Shown here: positions 1 to 7,022 of the stretch, one piece after another
Layout: each line of letters starts with the position of its first letter
How positions within the stretch are numbered: position 1 is the first letter of the stretch
Assembly: GCF_000170795.1 (NCBI RefSeq)
Contig: NZ_ABCM01000029.1
Span: 1 to 35,012 of the forward strand
Length of the DNA stretch: 35,012 nucleotides
From: Pedobacter sp. BAL39
Lineage (GTDB): Bacteria > Bacteroidota > Bacteroidia > Sphingobacteriales > Sphingobacteriaceae
Direction: 5' to 3'
Notes under the pieces: model-generated
What the model was told of the DNA's origin: nothing
Seen by the model: the letters and a program-made list of their open reading frames with translations, nothing else
Databases searched by the model: none
Program-made: the position numbers and the translations under genes

Positions 1-9
1 AGGATAATT

Positions 10-390
10 ATGGAAAGTAAACGTCAGCAGAAGTTTGCAGGGGTACTGCAGGAGGAATTAGCAGCTATATTTCAACGTGAAGGTGCATCCTATCTGCCCA
101 ATACACTGGTTACCATTACGAAGGTGAGGGTATCGCCGGACCTTGCCGTAGCAAAAGTGTACCTGAGCTTTCTGAATACGAACAATACCACTTTATCTGT
201 TGCAGAAGTAAACGCACACGCCGGGGAGATCAGGTATAAACTGGGGGCGAGAATACGCCATCAGGCAAGGGTGGTACCTACACTTACCTTCTTTGTTGAT
301 GATACCAATCAATATGTTGAACATATGGATAAGTTGTTTGACAAGATTTCCAGGGAGCGCAAAGATATTGAGGGCGAGGAATCCGAATAA
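10..390 (+). CDS. rbfA: Ribosome-binding factor A
   Basis: RbfA is a small cytoplasmic KH-fold protein that binds free 30S subunits and helps mature the 5' end of 16S rRNA, notably during cold adaptation. The 126-residue length matches the family. The sequence has the typical start (MESKRQQKFAGVLQEELA), the middle segment with LVTITKVRVSPDLAVAKVYL and the late segment IRHQARVVPTLTFFVDD, followed by an acidic tail. The ATG at 10 has AGGA six bases upstream, so the start is well placed. The gene is followed eight bases later by the M23-type gene, so the two may be co-transcribed. The upstream partner is outside the window. Identification rests on whole-protein similarity to RbfA and is firm. 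Confidence 0.95.
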   Translation: MESKRQQKFAGVLQEELAAIFQREGASYLPNTLVTITKVRVSPDLAVAKVYLSFLNTNNTTLSVAEVNAHAGEIRYKLGARIRHQARVVPTLTFFVDDTNQYVEHMDKLFDKISRERKDIEGEESE

Positions 391-398
391 CCAGCATC

Positions 399-1100
399 AT
401 GACGACGGCTCAGCAGTTTGAGGATGTACTTGGTACCATGGTGTTGGGAAAGGTCGTGGACTTTGATGCGGCTGCCGACCTGCTCCTGCCGATGGATTTC
501 AGTGCTTCAAATGTAGCGCTTGTTCCGGAGTTGCTGGACGACGATATGCGTTTCAGCGCCTGGGTTGCCGGGCAGCTGGCGGCAAATCACTGCCGGTATG
601 GTATCGGTGGATACAACGAACACCGCAGCATTTACTCAAGGAGCCAGCATTTTGACGATGCCGGGGAGCCACGGAGGCTTCATCTTGGTGTGGACATCTG
701 GGGCCCTGCAGGTACTGTTGTCTATAACTTTCACGATGCCCAGGTACATAGCTTTCGTTTTAACGATGGTTTTGGCGACTATGGAGCGACCGTAATTCTG
801 AAATATGAGGTTGACGGCCTGGAATTTCATGTGCTTTACGGCCATCTGAGCCTGGATTCGCTGAAAGGACTTGAAGTAGGTATGCCCCTTCCCGCGGGTA
901 GTGCTTTTGCATCCTTTGGAATTGCAGAAGAGAACGGGCATTGGCCACCTCACCTTCACTTTCAGGTAATCCTGAACATGCAGGGACTGAAGGGCGACTA
1001 TCCCGGGGTATGCCAGTTTTCTAAGAGACAGATTTATCTGTTAAATTGCCCGGATCCGGCCGTCATCCTGCGCGGTACCTTTGGCGAAGCCAATGCCTGA
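399..1100 (+). CDS. M23-family metallopeptidase homologue without signal peptide
   Basis: This 233-residue protein carries an M23 (LytM-type) zinc peptidase core. The metal ligands are visible as H95 and D99 in HLGVDIWGPAG and as H185 and H187 in HWPPHLHF, and H149 lies in LYGHLS. Classic M23 enzymes cut peptidoglycan cross-links in the periplasm, but this protein has no signal peptide, lipobox or membrane segment; it begins MTTAQQFEDVLG. As I recall the family, M23 domains of this subtype also occur fused to class III aminotransferases and small-molecule kinases, which argues for a cytosolic role unrelated to the cell wall. The gene follows rbfA by eight bases. Catalytic residues are seen; the substrate and compartment are unknown. 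Confidence 0.8.
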   Translation: MTTAQQFEDVLGTMVLGKVVDFDAAADLLLPMDFSASNVALVPELLDDDMRFSAWVAGQLAANHCRYGIGGYNEHRSIYSRSQHFDDAGEPRRLHLGVDIWGPAGTVVYNFHDAQVHSFRFNDGFGDYGATVILKYEVDGLEFHVLYGHLSLDSLKGLEVGMPLPAGSAFASFGIAEENGHWPPHLHFQVILNMQGLKGDYPGVCQFSKRQIYLLNCPDPAVILRGTFGEANA

Positions 1101-1185
1101 GCATTTTGAAGTAAAGAAAAGTCATTTCCTGTGTGCTGAAGGGTCATCTCAAAACATTTCTCGTTAAAAATGCTTAAATTGGTAT

Positions 1186-1833
1186 ATGGTCAGGATTTTT
1201 CTAGCATTTCTGTTGTTGATATCGATAAGTGTGAAGGCCCAGCCGAGCCTGAAAGGGGGGCTGAATGCCTTTGTAAATGCCAATAAGGTATATCCGGCAT
1301 ATTCCTATCAGAACTTTATTCAGGGGACGGTAACTGTTGCCTTCAAATTAGATCGGGAAGGCAAGGTATATGGGGCTTTGGTGCGCCAGGGGATAGGCAC
1401 CGACCTTGATGATGAGGCCCTCCGGCTGATCCGTTTGAGCAGCGGGAAGTGGACGGTGCCAGCGAGTCATGATACTTCGGTGGTTTTAATCGCGCCTATG
1501 ACTTTTTCTCTTTCCGGGACGGGAGTCAATGAGCGAAGTCCTGCACAGATCCAGCAGGCAATTTCCAATTACAAGTCCAATGAAGGGCTGACCAATGCCG
1601 TACTTCATTTTTATCAGAAAAAAGAGGGAAATGCCAAACCTGAGGAACTGCGCCGGATAGAGGCCCTGAAGGCAGAACTGGGCTATGATGAAGAATACCT
1701 TGCTTCGAGGATTGAAGATGGTAAGCGTAAGCTCAAACAGGGAGATGAAGTCGGTGCGTGCGAAGATTTTATATTCGTAAAAAACATGGGTTCTTCAAAA
1801 GCCGATGAGCTCATTGCCCGGTATTGCAAGTAA
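1186..1833 (+). CDS. Secreted TonB C-terminal-domain protein
   Basis: The 215-residue product starts with a hydrophobic signal sequence (VRIFLAFLLLISISVKAQ), so it is probably exported to the periplasm. Residues about 35-110 resemble the TonB C-terminal domain: a VTVAFKLDREGKVYGALV strand pair followed by DDEALRLIRLSSGKW. The C-terminal part (about 120-215) is helical and ends in GACEDFIFVKNMGSSKADEL, like the helical tails of many Bacteroidota TonB-family proteins. There is no proline-rich periplasm-spanning linker between signal and domain, so it is unlikely to transduce energy as normal TonB does. It stands alone, converging on the lipid kinase gene. The domain call is reasonably sure; the function is not known. 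Confidence 0.7.
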   Translation: MVRIFLAFLLLISISVKAQPSLKGGLNAFVNANKVYPAYSYQNFIQGTVTVAFKLDREGKVYGALVRQGIGTDLDDEALRLIRLSSGKWTVPASHDTSVVLIAPMTFSLSGTGVNERSPAQIQQAISNYKSNEGLTNAVLHFYQKKEGNAKPEELRRIEALKAELGYDEEYLASRIEDGKRKLKQGDEVGACEDFIFVKNMGSSKADELIARYCK

Positions 1834-1899
1834 TCATCCTTGTTGCGGAATGCCATTTATGACGGGAATCTGCTGAGTAACAAGGCCTCATTTCTGAAT

Positions 1900-2781
1900 T
1901 TATCCGGGAACAATGACCTGAATCGCCTTTGGAATGATGGAAGCCTCCAAAGCATTGATCTTACCCATGTATTCACCATCTACCTGAAAGTGCGCCTTGT
2001 GCTTTGTTTTGATGTTCAGCGTGTCCGTTTTGTACAGCTCAATATGTTCTGGATTGAAGGGCAGGTCGGTAAAGCGGATTTTTAAAATTTCAAATACGGA
2101 ATAGGTCTTGACCAGGATGACCTCGAAGGATCCGTCGCTAAGGTCACCTTCAGGATTGATCTTCACACCTGTTCCATACATAGTAGCATTGGCAATGACC
2201 ACCATTGCGGCTTCTGAGCGGATGACCTCACCATTGAGTTTGATTTCCACTTCCATCTTATGGTGGCTCCACAGGGCTTTCCAGGCTGCTTTTGTATAAC
2301 CCCACATGCCCCGTTGAGGAAGGTCGTCAAATTTCTTGACAACATAAGCGTTGAAGCCGATGTCTGCCAGGTGAATGCACAGCTCTCCGTTTACTTTGAC
2401 GGCATGGATGGTGCGTGGCTTTCCATTTATGGTATTCAGAATGGCTTCGTCGATATCGAGGGGGATATCCAATTCCTTGGCCATGCCATTTGCTGAACCT
2501 GTAGGGATGATGCCGATAGGGGTGTCGCTACCCAGCAAACAGTCTGCAACCAGTTTTAAGGTGCCATCTCCGCCAACGGCAACCACACGGTCGGCCTTTG
2601 CGCTTTTTATGTTTTTTTTGATTTGTTCAATTGAACAGTCCCTGGGCAATTCATAACACTCAAACTCATGGGGACTTTCGGCAAAATGACTACTGATGGC
2701 GGCTTTGATGTCAGTACCCTGACTGCCCGATCCGGGATTGATGATGTAAAGGAGTTTCATGTTGGGAGGCTGCGCGCTCAT
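1900..2781 (-). CDS. Diacylglycerol-kinase-family lipid kinase (YegS/DagK type)
   Basis: The protein belongs to the DAGK catalytic family of soluble lipid kinases, which use ATP to phosphorylate diacylglycerol, sphingoid or related lipid alcohols. It shows the nucleotide-binding glycine motif VAVGGDGTLKLVADCL (GGDGT at about residues 70-74) and the second conserved block IIPTGSANGMAKELDIP, then the expected beta-rich C-terminal domain. Length 293 is typical. The start could be the ATG at 2781 (MSAQPPN) or the internal ATG at 2760 (MKLLYIINPGSGS); the second matches the usual family start better, but neither has a clear ribosome-binding site. The gene is divergent, with 53 bp between it and an App1-like phosphatase. 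Lipid substrate cannot be read from sequence. Confidence 0.87.
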   Translation of the reverse strand: MSAQPPNMKLLYIINPGSGSQGTDIKAAISSHFAESPHEFECYELPRDCSIEQIKKNIKSAKADRVVAVGGDGTLKLVADCLLGSDTPIGIIPTGSANGMAKELDIPLDIDEAILNTINGKPRTIHAVKVNGELCIHLADIGFNAYVVKKFDDLPQRGMWGYTKAAWKALWSHHKMEVEIKLNGEVIRSEAAMVVIANATMYGTGVKINPEGDLSDGSFEVILVKTYSVFEILKIRFTDLPFNPEHIELYKTDTLNIKTKHKAHFQVDGEYMGKINALEASIIPKAIQVIVPG

Positions 2782-2834
2782 AAGGATTCTTTAACAACAC
2801 AAACAACTGGCCCTTTACTCTGTTTTGTTTAACA

Positions 2835-3815
2835 ATGAATAAATCTGCAGTTGTTAAAGTCTACCATGGATATGGTCATACACATAATCTTGTCGTGTAT
2901 GGTCATGTGTTTCAGTTTAAAGCGAAGACGACCCAGGTGTATAGCAATAACATCTTTGTGAATATCCTGCACCTGATCCGTCTGTTCATCCTTAAGGCCG
3001 CCCCTCATGTGAAAGTAAGGCTTGATTTCAGGGGGCAGCAGATTGAGCAGACAACGGAGTATGATGGCTTTTTCAAATTTGAATGGGCTGCCGACCGTGA
3101 TGTTGATGCCGGCTGGCATGCTGTAAAGGTGGATGCGCTGGACGAAGCGGGAATGGTGATCGCTACTGCTGAGGGTTCAGTCTTTGTGCCGCACATCACA
3201 CAGTACGCTTTCATATCTGATATCGATGATACGGTAATGATCTCCCATTCTGCGACAATAGCGAGGAGGCTGAGGGAGCTGTTCATCAAGAACCCGAGAA
3301 CCAGGAAAACATTTCCGGATGCGCAGCATCATTACGAGCTGTTGTCGAGGTCTCATACTGAAGTCGGGCAGCCAAATCCTTTCTTTTATGTGTCAAGTAG
3401 TGAATGGAACCTTTATGATTATCTGGTGGAGACCTTCCGGTACAACCAGTTGCCTGAAGGTGCCTTTCTGTTAAACCAGATTAAACGGTGGAAGGACCTT
3501 TTAAAAGTGGGTAAAACCGGCCATGAGGGAAAGCTTATCCGTGTGCTGCGCATCATCGATGCTTTTCCAAACCAGAAGTTTGTTTTTTTTGGAGACAACT
3601 CGCAGCAGGACCCGGCCATCTACGCCAAGATTGCCGAGCGTTATTCCTCAAATATGGCTGGAGTATACATTCGCAACATCCGCAAAGAAAAAGAGGGGCT
3701 GGCAAAAGAATACCTGGATCAGATCCGTGCAAAGGGGGTTCATGCCTGCCTGTTTAATGATAGCGCTGAGGCGATTGAGTTTTCCAAATCGACAGGGCTG
3801 ATCAATATCCGCTAG
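2835..3815 (+). CDS. App1-like phosphatidate phosphatase domain protein (DUF2183)
   Basis: This 326-residue protein resembles the conserved region of yeast App1, a Mg-dependent phosphatidate phosphatase of the HAD superfamily. The nucleophile motif DxDxT is visible at residues 129-133 (SDIDDTV), preceded by VPHITQYAFI. Further family blocks follow: PFFYVSSSEWNLYDYL, and FVFFGDNSQQDPAIY, which should hold the acidic metal-binding residues of HAD enzymes. The N-terminal 120 residues contain VYHGYGHTHNLVVYGHVF, a region commonly seen in bacterial App1 proteins, and a beta-sandwich-like stretch. No signal peptide is seen. It is transcribed divergently from a lipid kinase, which would make opposing phosphatidate-forming and phosphatidate-consuming enzymes neighbours. 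Bacterial substrates of this family are not established. Confidence 0.85.
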   Translation: MNKSAVVKVYHGYGHTHNLVVYGHVFQFKAKTTQVYSNNIFVNILHLIRLFILKAAPHVKVRLDFRGQQIEQTTEYDGFFKFEWAADRDVDAGWHAVKVDALDEAGMVIATAEGSVFVPHITQYAFISDIDDTVMISHSATIARRLRELFIKNPRTRKTFPDAQHHYELLSRSHTEVGQPNPFFYVSSSEWNLYDYLVETFRYNQLPEGAFLLNQIKRWKDLLKVGKTGHEGKLIRVLRIIDAFPNQKFVFFGDNSQQDPAIYAKIAERYSSNMAGVYIRNIRKEKEGLAKEYLDQIRAKGVHACLFNDSAEAIEFSKSTGLINIR

Positions 3816-3845
3816 TGGCGTCAGGTGGCTATATCTGGTTTCCGC

Positions 3846-4214
3846 TTAACTGATTGACTTTCCGAAAGGGGAAAAGGCGAGGTTCATCAATTTGAAATGC
3901 TGCCTTCCAAAGGGGATGCCGACAATGGTGATGCAGAACAATAACCCGAAAAACAGGTGCGTCAGTGCAATCCAAAAGCCGCCGAAGATCAGCCAGATGA
4001 TGTTCATGATGGTCGACAGGCAGCCGGTGTTGGATGAGGTGTCAGTAATTTTAACGCCAAATGGTGCCAGTCCGACCACGGCGAACTTAAAGCATTGAAT
4101 ACCAAAGGGAATGCCTACTATAGTGAGGCACAGTACCAGTCCCCCGATAATATACTCGAAGAAGATAAATATACCGCCGAAAATAATCCAGATGAGGTTT
4201 CCGATAAAGTTCAT
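3846..4214 (-). CDS. YccF-domain inner membrane protein
   Basis: A small membrane protein of 122 residues made of two similar halves. Each half has a hydrophobic segment followed by a conserved block: LCLTIVGIPFGIQCFKF with VVGLAPFG in the first, FCITIVGIPFGRQHFKL with AFSPFG in the second. This tandem arrangement is the hallmark of YccF (DUF307). Its biochemical role is unknown. I chose the ATG at 4214 (MNFIGNLIWIIFGG) because the first hydrophobic segment begins there; an upstream in-frame start at 4277 would add a non-conserved leader overlapping the divergent aat gene. The two genes are separated by about 60 bp. Confidence 0.88.
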   Translation of the reverse strand: MNFIGNLIWIIFGGIFIFFEYIIGGLVLCLTIVGIPFGIQCFKFAVVGLAPFGVKITDTSSNTGCLSTIMNIIWLIFGGFWIALTHLFFGLLFCITIVGIPFGRQHFKLMNLAFSPFGKSIS

Positions 4215-4275
4215 AATTTTTAGATGAAGAACAGCCCCATTCGTTACATCATAAAGATTTCTTTTATTATTGTAC

Positions 4276-4914
4276 ATGGTTTTCAGATTAGATGAAAAGG
4301 AGCTTGTATTTCCGTATCCTGCATTGGCAGACCCCGATGGATTGCTGGCGGTGGGTGGCGACCTGAGTGTGAACCGGCTGTTGCTGGCCTATCATCACGG
4401 GATTTTTCCCTGGTTCAGCGAGGACGATCCGATCTGCTGGTATTCACCACACGAGCGCTGCGTGATTTTTCCTGAAGCAGTCAAGGTGAGCAAAAGCATG
4501 GCTAAAGTTTTAAGAGATGATGTATTTAGCGTGACTTTCAATCAGGATTTTCCAGAGGTGATTCGGAACTGTGCCGCAATCGGGCGCAAAGATCAACCCG
4601 GTACCTGGATCACACAGGAGATGCAGGAGGCTTACATCCGCCTGCACCAGGAAGGCTATGGCAAGAGCGTGGAGGTCTGGAAGGACGGGGAGCTGGCAGG
4701 AGGACTTTATGGGTTGCAGATTGGCAGCGTGTTCTGTGGAGAAAGCATGTTCAGTAAGGTCAGCAATGCATCTAAGACGGCGTTGATCTGGTTGTGTAAA
4801 CAAGGAGGTTTTGAGCTGATCGACTGTCAGATGCCGAATGAGCACCTGCTGAGTTTGGGCGCGGAGATGATCAGCAGGGAGGTTTATGACGGCTATTTGT
4901 CAGCAGATTATTAA
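4276..4914 (+). CDS. aat: Leucyl/phenylalanyl-tRNA--protein transferase
   Basis: Aat transfers Leu or Phe from aminoacyl-tRNA to the N-terminal Arg or Lys of proteins, marking them for ClpS/ClpAP degradation in the N-degron pathway. The sequence has the full set of family blocks: FPYPALADPDGLLAVGGDLS near the start, GIFPWFSEDDPICWYSPHER, then GTWITQEMQEAYIRLH, GGLYGLQIGSVFCGESMFS and a FELIDCQMPNEHLLSLGAE block. At 212 residues it is a normal length for Bacteroidota. The ATG at 4276 is preferred; a TTG two codons upstream (4270) is possible but unnecessary. It is divergent from the YccF gene and precedes the sigma-factor module by about 100 bp. Confidence 0.95.
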   Translation: MVFRLDEKELVFPYPALADPDGLLAVGGDLSVNRLLLAYHHGIFPWFSEDDPICWYSPHERCVIFPEAVKVSKSMAKVLRDDVFSVTFNQDFPEVIRNCAAIGRKDQPGTWITQEMQEAYIRLHQEGYGKSVEVWKDGELAGGLYGLQIGSVFCGESMFSKVSNASKTALIWLCKQGGFELIDCQMPNEHLLSLGAEMISREVYDGYLSADY

Positions 4915-5001
4915 AAAATACCTGTTCGACCGCTTTGATAATGAATGAGATAAGAAAACTTACATAAAATCCCTACTTTAGCAGTTTAAACAGGGGGGAA
5001 C

Positions 5002-5016
5002 AGGGCGGCAGGCCCT
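5002..5016 (+). promoter_or_regulatory. Short GC-rich hairpin just before the sigma-factor start codon
   Basis: A perfect 5-bp inverted repeat, AGGGC and GCCCT with a GGCAG loop, ends five bases before the ATG at 5022. In mRNA it would fold next to the start codon and could limit ribosome access. It has no T-run, so it is not a terminator. The inverted repeat is seen directly; a regulatory role is only an inference. Confidence 0.3.
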
Positions 5017-5021
5017 ACATC

Positions 5022-5618
5022 ATGATCAATGAAAAATTTGGGGACGAGCGCAGGTGGCTTTCTTTGCTGAAGGAAGGGGACAGGACTGCGTTTGATACCA
5101 TTTATCATTTCTATAGCAATCCCATATATAGCAGGATTCTGGCCATGACCAAGGTTTCGGCAGTGGCGGATGAGCTGTTACAGGATATCTTTCTGAAGGT
5201 TTGGGAAAACCGGGAGCAGATCAATGAGGACCTTTCATTTCAGGCCTGGCTATACCGCATTGCCGAGAACAGCGTTTACGATTATTACCGCCGGCTGGCC
5301 CGGGATGCGAAGATGCGCGAGCATACGCTAAGGACCTTTGCGGAACTCTATAACCATACTGAAGACTATATTTTAAATAAAGAACGCTCACAATTATTAG
5401 AAAAGGCCTTGTCGAGATTACCTCCCCAGCGCCAGCTGATCTTTAAATTGTGCCGGCTGGAAGGGAAAAGTTATGAGGAGGCCGCAACATTATTAAACAT
5501 CAGTACGTCTACGGTGAGCAATCAGCTTGTTAAGGCAACAAAAAACATTAAAGATTACGTATTCTTTCATTCAAAAGAGTTTTTGGTATTTATTATTGCG
5601 CTATACCTGAAAAGGTAG
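5022..5618 (+). CDS. ECF-type RNA polymerase sigma-70 factor (Bacteroidota FecI-like)
   Basis: A 198-residue extracytoplasmic-function sigma factor. Region 2 spans about residues 25-90 (AFDTIYHFYSNPIYSRIL, then DELLQDIFLKVWENREQI and FQAWLYRIAENSVYDYYRR). Region 4 spans about 130-182, with LPPQRQLIFKLCRLEGKSYE and a helix-turn-helix at EAATLLNISTSTVSNQLVKA. The C-terminus adds a short hydrophobic stretch (EFLVFIIALYL), often seen in Bacteroidota members. It directs polymerase to target promoters when released by its anti-sigma factor. The FecR gene begins 154 bp downstream on the same strand and SusC/SusD follow, so these are the expected targets. A small hairpin sits directly before the start codon. 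Confidence 0.93.
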   Translation: MINEKFGDERRWLSLLKEGDRTAFDTIYHFYSNPIYSRILAMTKVSAVADELLQDIFLKVWENREQINEDLSFQAWLYRIAENSVYDYYRRLARDAKMREHTLRTFAELYNHTEDYILNKERSQLLEKALSRLPPQRQLIFKLCRLEGKSYEEAATLLNISTSTVSNQLVKATKNIKDYVFFHSKEFLVFIIALYLKR

Positions 5619-5772
5619 GTGTTTTTTCTAGCGATTTCTGTTGCAGGACTGAAGAGTTGTTCTTTTCTTCCTGCTTTTTACCTCTTTTTAATAACGCTGT
5701 GTAGAATTTTAGTTTTTTTTATTTTAACAGTAGTGTGTTTTTGCTTTTCGTGCGTATCAATGGAAACGCGAG

Positions 5773-6966
5773 ATGAAAAGAGAAGATAAAAAAGAGGAAT
5801 TGTACCAGCGCTTTTTAAAGAATGAGGCGACATCAGCAGAGTTAACGACACTGTTTGATTGGTTTGCGGTGGTCAATGAAGAAGAGTTACGCGAACTTAT
5901 TGTTTCGGCGTTGGCTCAGGTGTCCACTACAAAAGCAGACCGTACCCACGAAGCTCATTTACAGGTGCTTCATGCTCAGATCAATGCTAGGATCAACGAA
6001 CTCAACAGGGGAACAGTGCCTCTGGCTACTCAAGAACAGCCAAGCCCTTCGTTCCGTCGTTTATTTTCACCGGTGTATAAAGTTGCAGCCAGCCTGCTGT
6101 TGATATGTGGTGTGGCCTGGCTGGGATACCAGGAGTTCATCAAGACCGAAGACGGATCAGCTATCCTCCCCGGATGTAACTGTGCTACGCTGGTTTTGCC
6201 GGACGGCAGCAATGTGGACCTGAAGGTATCAAAAGACTCCGTTCTGCGTGCATATAGCGGAGTTACCATTCACAGAACAGCGGATGGAAGGTTGATCTAT
6301 ACTGCTGATGCACATGAACGCAATACTGCTGCTGTGCTGAACTCTATTGTTACTCCATTAGGTGGCCGCTACCGGATTTCACTTTCTGACGGCACCATGG
6401 TGGTCCTGAATTCTGGTTCCAGGCTTGATTTTCCTGTCGGCTTCCATGGCGACAAACGGGAGGTAAGGCTGACCGGGGAAGCTTATTTTGAGGTGACGAA
6501 GGATCCCCTGAAACCTTTTATTGTGACTTCCGGCGCCGGAAGCACAGAGGTGCTGGGTACTAAGTTCAATGTGAGCAGTTATCCTGAGGACAAGTTCATC
6601 AGCACCACATTGCTGGAAGGCAAGGTCCGGTTCATCAGTGCCCGGATGGATACTGCTGTGGTACTGAAACCAGGCGAACAGGCGAATCTCAGCTCCGGAC
6701 AGCTGTCGGTCAGGGAGGTGAATGCAGCAGATTTTATGGGCTGGAAAGACAATAAGTTTATCTTCCGGGATGCGGCACTTGCCCACATCATGAAGCAGCT
6801 GAGCCGCTGGTATAATATCGAAGTAGATTACAATAGCCTGCCCGACAGGAATATTTATGCCAACATCAGTGCAGATGTACCACTTTCGGAAGTCCTGCGG
6901 ATGTTGTCCGTTACAAGTGGCCTGAAGTTTAAAGTTGAAGGAAGGAGGATTTCTGTAATGAAATAA
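5773..6966 (+). CDS. FecR-family anti-sigma factor with DUF4974 domain
   Basis: This 397-residue inner-membrane anti-sigma factor should hold the upstream sigma factor and receive a signal from the STN domain of SusC. Residues 1-100 are the cytoplasmic sigma-binding part. One membrane segment lies at about 102-118 (YKVAASLLLICGVAWLGY). The periplasmic FecR domain follows at about 190-290 (VTPLGGRYRISLSDGTMVVL, then VRLTGEAYFEV and VLGTKFNVSSY). The DUF4974 domain is at about 320-396 (RDAALAHIMKQLSRWYNIEV, ending FKVEGRRISVM). An unusual CNC pair occurs at residues 135-137, just outside the membrane. The start at 5773 follows a T-rich, gene-free 154-bp gap; SusC begins 56 bp after the stop. 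Confidence 0.93.
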   Translation: MKREDKKEELYQRFLKNEATSAELTTLFDWFAVVNEEELRELIVSALAQVSTTKADRTHEAHLQVLHAQINARINELNRGTVPLATQEQPSPSFRRLFSPVYKVAASLLLICGVAWLGYQEFIKTEDGSAILPGCNCATLVLPDGSNVDLKVSKDSVLRAYSGVTIHRTADGRLIYTADAHERNTAAVLNSIVTPLGGRYRISLSDGTMVVLNSGSRLDFPVGFHGDKREVRLTGEAYFEVTKDPLKPFIVTSGAGSTEVLGTKFNVSSYPEDKFISTTLLEGKVRFISARMDTAVVLKPGEQANLSSGQLSVREVNAADFMGWKDNKFIFRDAALAHIMKQLSRWYNIEVDYNSLPDRNIYANISADVPLSEVLRMLSVTSGLKFKVEGRRISVMK

Positions 6967-7022
6967 TGCTACCTGAAACACCACACTACCTAAACTTATC
7001 ATAAACCAAAAAAACGTATATA

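Noticed and set aside
1840..2085. A short plus-strand frame after the TonB-domain gene
   Set aside because: Most of it is antisense to the C-terminus of the lipid kinase and it has no signal, motif or start context of note.
4215..4277. N-terminal extension of the YccF protein
   Set aside because: It would overlap the divergent aat start and adds residues before the first conserved membrane segment.
5619..5772. T-rich gap between sigma factor and FecR as a possible terminator or small RNA
   Set aside because: I found pyrimidine runs but no stable inverted repeat, so there is no support for either.
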